NCBI GenBank assembly: GCA_027310575.1
Contig: DAIDAO010000017.1
Location: 37,128 to 101,127, forward strand
Length of the DNA: 64,000 nt
Source: a bacterium
GTDB lineage: Archaea; Thermoproteota; Nitrososphaeria; Nitrososphaerales; Gagatemarchaeaceae
Direction of reading: 5' to 3'
Shown: positions 57,989-64,000 of the stretch, one piece after another
How positions within the stretch are numbered: position 1 is the stretch's first letter
Layout: each line of letters begins with the position of its first letter
Made by a program: the position numbers and the translations under genes
Notes under the pieces: generated by a model
What the model was told of the DNA's origin: nothing
Seen by the model: the letters and a program-made list of their open reading frames with translations, nothing else
Database searches by the model: none

Positions 57989-59175
57989 GCGCGAAGGCGT
58001 CCGCCGGGGCGGGCCCCTCGCCCATCTACTTCGCGAAGGGGGTCCGCGTGTTCGTGTCGGGGCTGCTCAGCATCACGCTCCCGTTCTACCTCAAGACCCT
58101 AGGCTACGGCCTGTTCTTTCAGGGCCTGGCCCTCGTCGCTATCGTAGCAGGTACGGCCCTCTCGAACATCGTCGTCACGTACCTCGACGCGTCGGTGGGG
58201 AGGAGACGGCTGCTGCAGTCGTTCAGCCTCCTGATGATCGCAGCCGGCGCTGTGCTCGCCGTAAGCACCTCGGCCCTGCCCATACTGCTGGCATGCTTCG
58301 TCGGCAACATCAGCAGCACCGGGACGGAGGCCGGGCCCTTCCAGTCGATCGAAGCCGGGACCCTGCCTGACCTGGCCCCCTCGGGTGCGGCCGTGAAGGT
58401 CTTCGGGAGGTACAACCTCATCGGCTACAGCGCGGCTGCTCTGGGGCAGCTCACCTCTGCAGTCCCGGGTGCTCTCGGCAACGTCCCGGCCGCGTTCCAA
58501 GCGATCTTCGCCGGCTACGGCCTCGTCGGGGCCATCCTCTTCATGGTGTACAGCAGGGTCCGCGGGCTGGAGGCGGGTCCTGCCAGGAGGCCGGGGCTGG
58601 CCAACCTCGGCGGGCAGGCGAAGAGGGACGTCATGATGCTGTCCGGACTGTTCTCGATCGACGCCTTCGGAGGCGTGTTCGTGACGACGTATCTCCTCTC
58701 TATCTGGTTCAACTCGACCTACGGCCTGCAGCTCGAGTCGCTCGGAGCCATATTCTTCGTCGCGAGCGTCGTCACCGCCGCCTCGACGTATGTGGCAGCT
58801 CTCGTGGCTCTGCGGATCGGCAACCTGAGGACCATGGTCTATACCCATCTGGCCTCGAGCGCCTTCCTCATCCTGATGGGCCTCGCAGGCTCCGTCCTGG
58901 CAGCCGTGTCGTTCCTCTTCCTCAGGCAGAGCCTGTCCCAGATGGACGTCCCTTCACGACAGGCGCTCATGACCGAGATGTTCCAGCAGAACGAGAGGGT
59001 CCAGGCGTACGCTGTCACCAACACGGTCAGGAGCGCAGGGTCGTTCTTCGGAGGGCCCGCAGCGGCCGGGATACTCGCTCTCGGGGCGATTTCTGCGATG
59101 CCTTTCGCCGGTGGAGGCACGAAGATCGCCTACGACCTGCTGACGTACGCGAGCTACAGGAAGAGATACCGGTGA
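57985..59175 (+). CDS. MFS transporter
   Basis: 396 residues, 11-12 helices. The loop between helices 2 and 3 carries a weak MFS motif (DASVGRRRLL). TTG start shares TTGA with the ChrB stop. Its place after ChrB suggests that it replaces the ChrA pump or exports another anion (inference). Substrate cannot be read. Confidence 0.88.
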   Translation: MSAKASAGAGPSPIYFAKGVRVFVSGLLSITLPFYLKTLGYGLFFQGLALVAIVAGTALSNIVVTYLDASVGRRRLLQSFSLLMIAAGAVLAVSTSALPILLACFVGNISSTGTEAGPFQSIEAGTLPDLAPSGAAVKVFGRYNLIGYSAAALGQLTSAVPGALGNVPAAFQAIFAGYGLVGAILFMVYSRVRGLEAGPARRPGLANLGGQAKRDVMMLSGLFSIDAFGGVFVTTYLLSIWFNSTYGLQLESLGAIFFVASVVTAASTYVAALVALRIGNLRTMVYTHLASSAFLILMGLAGSVLAAVSFLFLRQSLSQMDVPSRQALMTEMFQQNERVQAYAVTNTVRSAGSFFGGPAAAGILALGAISAMPFAGGGTKIAYDLLTYASYRKRYR

Positions 59176-59221
59176 GGGGGCTCCGGGTTTCCAAGTCTGG
59201 GAATCGGGTCGGGGGCTTAGA

Positions 59222-59473
59222 TTGATCAGGGTGGACGCGGGGTCCCTGAAGAAGCAGCTCAAGATGAGCGGCCAGCTGGACTCGCTGAAGTTCGCGTATC
59301 ACGAGGGGATAGTAGGCGGGGAGCTCCCGCTGTCCATCGGCGGAGGGATCGGACAGTCGAGGACGCTCATGCTCCTGCTCAAGAAGGCGCACCTCGGCGA
59401 GGTCAGCGTCTCGGTCTGGCCGAGGGTCCTCAAGGACATGTGTGCCAAGAGGAACATCCACGTCCTGGAGTGA
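59222..59473 (+). CDS. Stand-alone C-terminal (motif 3) piece of asparagine synthetase A
   Basis: 83 residues. The pattern VDAGSLKKQLKMSG, then GELPLSIGGGIGQSRTLMLLL and GEVSVSVWPRVL, matches the last 80 or so residues of AsnA, including the ATP-binding class II motif 3 arginine (GGGIGQSR). The rest of AsnA (about 250 residues) is absent upstream, where the MFS gene ends 46 bases away. It may be a gene remnant, or a real small protein, since the frame is intact and has its own TTG start. Confidence 0.72.
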   Translation: MIRVDAGSLKKQLKMSGQLDSLKFAYHEGIVGGELPLSIGGGIGQSRTLMLLLKKAHLGEVSVSVWPRVLKDMCAKRNIHVLE

Positions 59474-59491
59474 GCTCGGGCGGCGTGGCAG

Positions 59492-60808
59492 TCAGAACCG
59501 GCTGATCAGCGGCTGGAACTCCCACCCCCGCATGAAATGCGGGGCAGGCCGCTCCCTGAACCCGTCCAGGAACCCTTCTTCGCGGAGCTCCTTGACCACC
59601 ATCGCGGAGAACGCTGGTGCGCCCGTCGCCCCAGGAGAGTTGAAGTTGACTATGTGCGCCGAAGCCTCCCCCTTGAGGAGCATCGCCTCGGGGACGAAGC
59701 CCGACGGTCCAATCAGCGAGCTCCTCACGCCGAAGACGGCCCGGCGGTTCAGCATGCCTTCGTCCAACCCAGGCACGAACTTCCGCACCCTCCCGCACAT
59801 GGTCGACTTCGAGAGGGAGCTCCTCCACTCGCCTGCGAGGAGCGAGACGAAGTCGCTGTTCATGAGGAGCCTGGCCTTCGGCTGGATCGGCCGACTCAGA
59901 AACCCTGCCAGCTTCGCCAGCCCGATCCCGGAGTACACGTACGGCCCGGGGACTGCAACCGCGTTCGGGCCGATCTGCCTGGAGCCGTCGGCGCGGACGA
60001 CGAAGTGAGGGTCGAGGAAGGGGAACTGGGGGAACTTCGGGGGCCTGTAGATGTTGGACTTCACCCTGCCCGCGAAGGGCTCGTCGACGACCCAGTACTC
60101 GCCCCTGAAGTTGAGCGAAGTGTAGTCCAGGCCGAGCCCCACGCCGTGGGCGATTTCGAGCGCACCACCACCAGCGGCGTTTACCAGGAACCTGCAGCCG
60201 ATCTTGTCGTAGCCCGCCTCCGTCCTCAGCCCCACCTCCATGGTCCCCCCTCTCGTCCGCACTGACCGGACCCGCTCGCCCCCCAGGAACCTGACCCCTC
60301 TCGACACGACCAGCCGCCACAGGTGCCGCGTGAAGGCGCCGAAGTCGACCGAGACGTCGGTCTTGGAGAGGAGGCCAGCCATGCACCGGACCTCTGGCTC
60401 CCGGGACCGGACGCCGCCGCCGTCGAGGAGCTCCATCTCCGCTTCGTCCATGCCGTTCTTCACCCCCCACGCCCTGTACTTCTCGAGGGTCGGCATCTCG
60501 GCCTCTTCCACCGCGACGTTGAACGTCCCCACGGGCTTCCATGGGAGCCCCGCGCTCTCCGCGAGCTCCCCCCAGAGAGGGTGTGAGAGGAGCGATGTCA
60601 GTGCGAAGACCTTCTTCTTGCGCGGGTCCAGGTAGAACGGCCTGTGGATGACCCCGGTGTTGCGCGAGGACGTGTGCGCCGCAGCAGTCCGAGCCAGGTC
60701 GACGACGACGATGCTGCAATCGTAGAGGCAGGAAAGCCAGTACGCCACTGTGACCCCGAGCACACCCGCGCCGACGACGAGGACGTCGACGTCCGCAGGC
60801 CTTGACAT
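59492..60808 (-). CDS. lhgO: FAD-dependent oxidoreductase, L-2-hydroxyglutarate oxidase-like (DAO family)
   Basis: 438 residues. Dinucleotide-binding VDVLVVGAGVLGVTVAY at the N-terminus, TSSRNTGVIHRPFY and FRGEYWVV match LhgO. It would oxidise L-2-hydroxyglutarate or a similar 2-hydroxy acid and pass electrons to a quinone or other acceptor. The family also includes glycerol-3-phosphate and amino-acid oxidases, so the substrate is only probable. It ends 19 bases after the AsnA-like piece (convergent). Confidence 0.87.
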   Translation of the reverse strand: MSRPADVDVLVVGAGVLGVTVAYWLSCLYDCSIVVVDLARTAAAHTSSRNTGVIHRPFYLDPRKKKVFALTSLLSHPLWGELAESAGLPWKPVGTFNVAVEEAEMPTLEKYRAWGVKNGMDEAEMELLDGGGVRSREPEVRCMAGLLSKTDVSVDFGAFTRHLWRLVVSRGVRFLGGERVRSVRTRGGTMEVGLRTEAGYDKIGCRFLVNAAGGGALEIAHGVGLGLDYTSLNFRGEYWVVDEPFAGRVKSNIYRPPKFPQFPFLDPHFVVRADGSRQIGPNAVAVPGPYVYSGIGLAKLAGFLSRPIQPKARLLMNSDFVSLLAGEWRSSLSKSTMCGRVRKFVPGLDEGMLNRRAVFGVRSSLIGPSGFVPEAMLLKGEASAHIVNFNSPGATGAPAFSAMVVKELREEGFLDGFRERPAPHFMRGWEFQPLISRF

Positions 60809-60848
60809 CGACCTGGAGGTCAGAGGCAGGGACGTTTAGGTTGTAGGT

Positions 60849-61154
60849 CTAGATTCCCTTCAGGTACCCGTTCGCGTCCAGCCACTGGGTGTGCGCATTG
60901 ATGTAGCGCCAGAGGATGTCCGCCTTCCCGTTGTCGAAGTCCCAAGGGGCGACGAGGACGATGTCCCCCTCTCGGATCCACATCCTTCGCTTGAGCTTCC
61001 CCCTTATCCTGCACTGCCGGGTCACGCCGTCGGCGCACTTCACTATGACCTGGTCCCCTCCGGTCATCTTGATCGCCTTTCCAAGGACCTCTCCTTGCTG
61101 AGGCATGACCAGCTCCTTGAGATTCGCTTCACTCAGGACCTTGCGCTTGCCCAT
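60849..61154 (-). CDS. Translation initiation factor 1A
   Basis: 101 residues from ATG 61154. OB-fold core: PQQGEVLGKAIKMTGGDQVIVKC, RIRGKLKRRMWIREGDIVLVAPWDF and a C-terminal WRYI segment are unmistakable aIF1A. It binds the ribosomal A site during initiation. A GTG five codons upstream (61169) lies before the predicted transcript start from TTAATATC at 61184-61192. Confidence 0.96.
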   Translation of the reverse strand: MGKRKVLSEANLKELVMPQQGEVLGKAIKMTGGDQVIVKCADGVTRQCRIRGKLKRRMWIREGDIVLVAPWDFDNGKADILWRYINAHTQWLDANGYLKGI

Positions 61155-61183
61155 CCTGTTCCGAGGCACGCCGAGGGCGGGCC

Positions 61184-61192
61184 GATATTAAC
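61184..61192 (-). promoter_or_regulatory. TATA-like promoter of aIF1A
   Basis: GTTAATATC on the minus strand at the very end of the upstream helicase gene; supports ATG 61154 as start. Confidence 0.5.
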
Positions 61193-62405
61193 GGTATCGG
61201 CGGAAGTGCCTCGGGTTGCCCCTGTGCCTTTCCCCCCGGCCGTGCCGCCAGGGCCTGAAACCGCGCGACGAGAGAGAGGGCTTGGGCGCAGCCGCGTCCT
61301 CTTCCCGGAGGGGCTTGATGGGCACCTTGGCCAGGGCGGCTATCCTGGCGAAGTCAGGAGATTCGTCCCTGCTCACGAAGGTGTACGACGTCCCCACGTC
61401 CCCCGCCCTCGCCGTCCTCCCAACCCTGTGAAAGTAGACCGTGGGGTCCTCCGGCACGTCGTAGTTTATGACGCAGTCGACCTGCCTGATGTCGAGGCCC
61501 CTGCTGGCCACGTCGGTGGCCACGAGCACGTCGGCCCTGCCCGCCCTGAAGAGCCCCATAGAGTGGTCGCGCTGGTTCTGTGTGAGGTCGCCGTGAAGCG
61601 AGACCACGCTGTGGAAGCGCCTCTCGAGCTCCTTCGCCAGGCGGATCGTCCCGTGCCTCGTCCTGCAGAAGACGACGGCGCTCTTCCTGTTCTCCTTTGA
61701 CAGGATGTCGAGGAGCAGCGCGAGCTTCTGGTCCCTTTCGACCCTCGCGTAGAACTGCTCGAGGGTCTCGGCCGAGGGTTCTCCCTCGTCGACCATCACC
61801 CTCACGGCGTCGGCCATGTACCTCTGGGAGAGCTGGATGATGGACCTCGGCATGGTTGCGGAGAAGAGGGCCGTCTGCCTGCCCTTCGGGGTCGTTCCGA
61901 GGATGTAGTCGACGTCGTCGATGAAGCCCATGTCCAGCATGACGTCTGCCTCGTCCAGGACGACGAACCTGACAGAGTCGAGCCTGAGCGTCCCGCGCCT
62001 GATGTGGTCTATGGTCCTCCCTGGGGTTCCGACGACGATGTGCGCTCCCCGCCTTAACGCGTCGAGCTGGACTCCCATCGACTGGCCCCCGTAGATCGTG
62101 ACGATCCTGATCCCGGTGAACGCGGCGATCTTCTGGAGCTCCAGAGTGATCTGGACCGCCAGCTCCCGCGTCGGGGCCAGGACGAGCCCCTGGACACGAG
62201 GGACGGCCCCCTCGACAGCCTGGACCAGAGGGATGCCGAAGGCAAGGGTCTTCCCGGACCCTGCCTTGGCCTGGCCAATCAGGTCCTTCCCGTCGATGAG
62301 GGGGCCGATGGCCAGGGCCTGTATCGGGAAGGGCCTGTGATATCCAGCGGAAAGGATCCCCTTCCTAACGGAGGGGTTGAGCCTGAGCTCGTCGAAGCTG
62401 TCCAT
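61188..62405 (-). CDS. DEAD-box RNA helicase
   Basis: 405 residues. Motifs in order: Q motif region PIQALAI, AKAGSGKT, APTRELA, GTPGR, DEAD in VLDEADVML, SAT in LFSATMPR, TDVASRGLD and HRVGRTARAG. The C-terminus is a basic, arginine/glycine-rich tail (GERHRGNPRHFRRYR). It likely remodels RNA in ribosome biogenesis or decay. The stop lies within the aIF1A promoter. Confidence 0.96.
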   Translation of the reverse strand: MDSFDELRLNPSVRKGILSAGYHRPFPIQALAIGPLIDGKDLIGQAKAGSGKTLAFGIPLVQAVEGAVPRVQGLVLAPTRELAVQITLELQKIAAFTGIRIVTIYGGQSMGVQLDALRRGAHIVVGTPGRTIDHIRRGTLRLDSVRFVVLDEADVMLDMGFIDDVDYILGTTPKGRQTALFSATMPRSIIQLSQRYMADAVRVMVDEGEPSAETLEQFYARVERDQKLALLLDILSKENRKSAVVFCRTRHGTIRLAKELERRFHSVVSLHGDLTQNQRDHSMGLFRAGRADVLVATDVASRGLDIRQVDCVINYDVPEDPTVYFHRVGRTARAGDVGTSYTFVSRDESPDFARIAALAKVPIKPLREEDAAAPKPSLSSRGFRPWRHGRGERHRGNPRHFRRYR

Positions 62406-62503
62406 GGCGCCTGCAGCCTAGCTCTCGAGGCAGCCTCGTACAGTGTGCGGATGCGGAGGATTGGTCTCGTGCACGGAAGGAAGCAGGGCTCGGCGGGCCG
62501 ACC

Positions 62504-62514
62504 GCTTATTTAAG
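62504..62514 (+). promoter_or_regulatory. TATA-like element of the small zinc-ribbon gene
   Basis: GCTTATTTAAG. A start 26 bases on falls at 62535, where an ATG opens only a 12-codon frame; the zinc-ribbon ATG is at 62552. Confidence 0.55.
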
Positions 62515-62551
62515 ACTGGAGAGGCGCTCGTTCCATGACGTCGGTCCGGTC

Positions 62552-62746
62552 ATGGCGCAGTCGCAGGGGATAAGAGGCACCCCGGGAGGGCCCAGCCGCA
62601 TGGAGAATCAGCCAGTCCAACCTCAGAAACCCCTGAAGGAGTGCCCCGGATGCGGCGTAAGGGCGAGGCTCTACAGGACGCCCAGGGGGCTCAGATGCGC
62701 CGACTGCGTCAAGCAGCTGGACTCTGGCGGATTGAGCTTCAGATAG
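62552..62746 (+). CDS. Small zinc-ribbon protein
   Basis: 64 residues. After a Gly/Pro/Gln-rich lead, ECPGCGVRARLYRTPRGLRCADCVKQ forms a treble-clef or ribbon with two CxxC pairs. Function unknown; proteins like this are common in archaeal genomes. ATG 62552 selected because it follows the promoter at a short distance; ATG 62600 is also in frame. Confidence 0.68.
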   Translation: MAQSQGIRGTPGGPSRMENQPVQPQKPLKECPGCGVRARLYRTPRGLRCADCVKQLDSGGLSFR

Positions 62747-62825
62747 GCGGACGGAGCCTTCGGACCCAGAAACAAAGAACTAGAAGTATCATGCGAAACC
62801 GTGAAACTCTATTCGCGATTCTAGT
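62747..62825. other. AT-richer stretch upstream of the glycosyltransferase
   Basis: 79 bases with lower GC than the surroundings, including AACTAGAAGTATC. No TATA box can be placed firmly. An ATG at 62791 opens a short frame out of register with the glycosyltransferase. Confidence 0.3.
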
Positions 62826-63986
62826 GTGCGGATGTACTCACAACTCCTCGTCGCGGCCTCAGTCTTCGTCTGGCTCCCCTTCTACTTCAACATCATCCTC
62901 CTATGCTGGGGCCTCTGGCTGACGAGCCGCCTCAAGGCGGACGCCTCCAAGCTGCACAACGACCCCAGGCGGTTCATCATACAGATATGCACCAACGGTA
63001 GCGCGCCGAAGAGCGTCAATTCCATCCTAGAGACGGTGAGGTCCTACCATCTGGAGTTCCCCCACGAGACCTGGGTCGTGGTCGAAGAGTACGACTCGAA
63101 CTCCTACTCGGCTGACAGGGTGGTGAGGGTGCCTTCGGGCTTCGTCACCCCGAACCGCACAGGAGCCAAGGCGAGGGCGCTGGAGTATGCGCGCCAGGTC
63201 AGAATACGGGAAGACGTGGAGGACGAGACGACGAAGATACTCTTCCTGGACGATGACAGCTTCCCCGAGCGGGGATACATCGAGTACGCCTTCCACGCGC
63301 CCGTCGAGATAGCACACGGCTACATACGGACTGACAGGGGGTACGGCACGAACCTCCTGACCTCGATCGCAGACAACTTCCGCGTCACGGACTGCATAGC
63401 GACCTGCCCGACCTTCGCCACCCTAGGGAGGCCGAAGCTGATTCATGGTGAAGGGCTGGTCGCGAGGGGGAACGTCGAGAGGGAGGTCACGTGGGACCAC
63501 GGAGGTGCTTCGAGCTGGGGCGAAGACCTCATGTTCGGGACCAAGGCCTCGCACAAGTTCAGGTACGGTTTCATCCCGCACAGCATCCACATCGCATCTC
63601 CCTTCTCCGTGTCGGACCTCTACAAGCAGCGGAGGAGGTGGCTGTGGGGTAGCCTGAAGTCTCTCCGCCTCCTCTCCCGGTCCGAGCGGTCGTTCATCTT
63701 GGCCCGCCTGTACTGCGGCTTCATGGCAGTCCCCTCCATCGCCCTGTCAGCGTACGGAGCGGCCGTGGGGGCGAGCTGGCCGCTCCCCCTGCAGGTCGCT
63801 TTCTCGATGGGGACCGTCGCCTTCGTGGGGTACTACGCCCTGGGGGCGTGGCTGAACACCCACCGTCCCAAGAGGGTGGCCCAGACGCTGGCGCTGTTCT
63901 GGGCCGCGGCGCTCATGGAAGCCCCCGTGCTGCTCTACTCGCTGCTGCGGAAGCCGAAGACGTTCGAAGTCATCAGGAAGGAATAG
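62826..63986 (+). CDS. Membrane glycosyltransferase, family 2 (Egghead-like)
   Basis: 386 residues. An N-terminal helix, a GT-A domain with LFLDDDSFPERG (DxD-type metal site), ASSWGEDLMF, the QRRRWLWGS motif at the end of the domain and three C-terminal helices. The QxxRW and EDL blocks are typical of processive or polymer-forming GT2 enzymes and of the Egghead group. It probably adds a sugar to a lipid- or protein-linked glycan at the membrane. GTG 62826 or ATG 62832 are possible starts. The window ends 14 bases later. Confidence 0.87.
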   Translation: MRMYSQLLVAASVFVWLPFYFNIILLCWGLWLTSRLKADASKLHNDPRRFIIQICTNGSAPKSVNSILETVRSYHLEFPHETWVVVEEYDSNSYSADRVVRVPSGFVTPNRTGAKARALEYARQVRIREDVEDETTKILFLDDDSFPERGYIEYAFHAPVEIAHGYIRTDRGYGTNLLTSIADNFRVTDCIATCPTFATLGRPKLIHGEGLVARGNVEREVTWDHGGASSWGEDLMFGTKASHKFRYGFIPHSIHIASPFSVSDLYKQRRRWLWGSLKSLRLLSRSERSFILARLYCGFMAVPSIALSAYGAAVGASWPLPLQVAFSMGTVAFVGYYALGAWLNTHRPKRVAQTLALFWAAALMEAPVLLYSLLRKPKTFEVIRKE

Positions 63987-64000
63987 GCGCCCTGGCCGGG

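Noticed and set aside
62535..62573. 12-codon leaderless frame upstream of the zinc-ribbon gene
   Set aside because: Its ATG is 26 bases from the TATA-like element, but the peptide is too short to support as a gene; it could be a leader frame.
1..64000. CRISPR array, insertion sequence, integrase, prophage or long tandem repeats
   Set aside because: No repeated spacers, transposase or integrase motifs, inverted-repeat ends or direct repeats were recognised on either strand.

Overview
The window is a gene-dense, GC-rich piece of an archaeal chromosome. The archaeal assignment rests on translation initiation factor 1A, a class I CCA-adding enzyme, a Trm-G10-type tRNA methyltransferase, a GPN-loop GTPase, the UPF0200/UPF0201 pair and a tRNA gene with an apparent intron in its D-loop. 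Many genes also have a TATA-like element about 26 bases upstream of an ATG, GTG or TTG, the pattern expected of leaderless archaeal mRNAs. I used that spacing to choose many start codons. The content fits the Thermoproteota/Nitrososphaeria side of the archaea, probably a lineage that does not oxidise ammonia, but the sequence alone does not fix the lineage. I see no insertion sequence, prophage, integrase, CRISPR array or rRNA.

Layout. (1) 1-6.0 kb, minus strand: an overlapping operon hypA-hycI-A-B-C-D-H-I-J-K-L that looks like respiratory complex I, but its D subunit keeps all four cysteine ligands of a [NiFe] site. I read it as a group 4 membrane-bound, ion-pumping [NiFe] hydrogenase. (2) 6.1-8.4 kb: a Fic/Doc-like protein with a degenerate active site and a histidine kinase. 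(3) 8.4-25.9 kb: a probable nucleobase or ureide catabolism region. It holds carbamate kinase, a three-subunit xanthine-dehydrogenase-type molybdenum hydroxylase, the oxamate carbamoyltransferase set (FdrA, DUF1116, DUF2877) with an extra 58-residue split-off domain, a BMP-type nucleoside-like ABC transporter, CoxG, a ParB-like protein, two paralogous GNAT-like proteins of unknown function and a cyclase-family hydrolase. (4) 26-29.3 kb: carboxyltransferase, methylmalonyl-CoA epimerase and a methylmalonyl-CoA mutase large subunit. (5) 29.4-32.3 kb: a surface beta-propeller protein, a cytosine-deaminase-like amidohydrolase and an OsmC protein. (6) 32.5-38.3 kb: a nearly complete molybdenum-cofactor cluster (moeB, moaB, moaC, moaA, moaD, moaE, mocA, moeA), which fits the molybdenum hydroxylase upstream.

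(7) 38.3-47.5 kb: tRNA-Pro and housekeeping RNA and nucleotide genes (COG2112 kinase, cca, thpR, UPF0200, UPF0201, RNase Z, Trm-G10, prs, Nudix, CinA-like, GPN GTPase). (8) 47.5-55.2 kb: acyl-CoA and C3 metabolism with an alpha/beta hydrolase, a (methyl)isocitrate-lyase-family enzyme, (methyl)citrate synthase, MeaB, a second B12-dependent mutase with an isobutyryl-CoA-mutase-like active site, its B12-binding subunit and an acyl-CoA dehydrogenase. A cysteine-rich secreted protein interrupted by an in-frame TAG lies among them. (9) 55.2-64 kb: a membrane-anchored beta-domain protein, a UbiA-like membrane protein, a methyltransferase, a ChrB-like protein, an MFS transporter, an orphan C-terminal piece of asparagine synthetase A, an L-2-hydroxyglutarate-oxidase-like flavoprotein, aIF1A, a DEAD-box helicase, a small zinc-ribbon protein and a membrane glycosyltransferase.

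How it fits together (inference): purines or related N-heterocycles would be imported, hydroxylated by the Mo-enzyme and broken down to oxalurate. Oxalurate would be split to oxamate and carbamoyl phosphate, and carbamate kinase would then make ATP. Propionyl-CoA and branched acyl-CoAs would enter central metabolism by the B12 mutases and perhaps a methylcitrate route. Excess reductant could leave as H2, or H2 could be oxidised, at the membrane hydrogenase. Comparisons with named proteins are from memory and were not computed.
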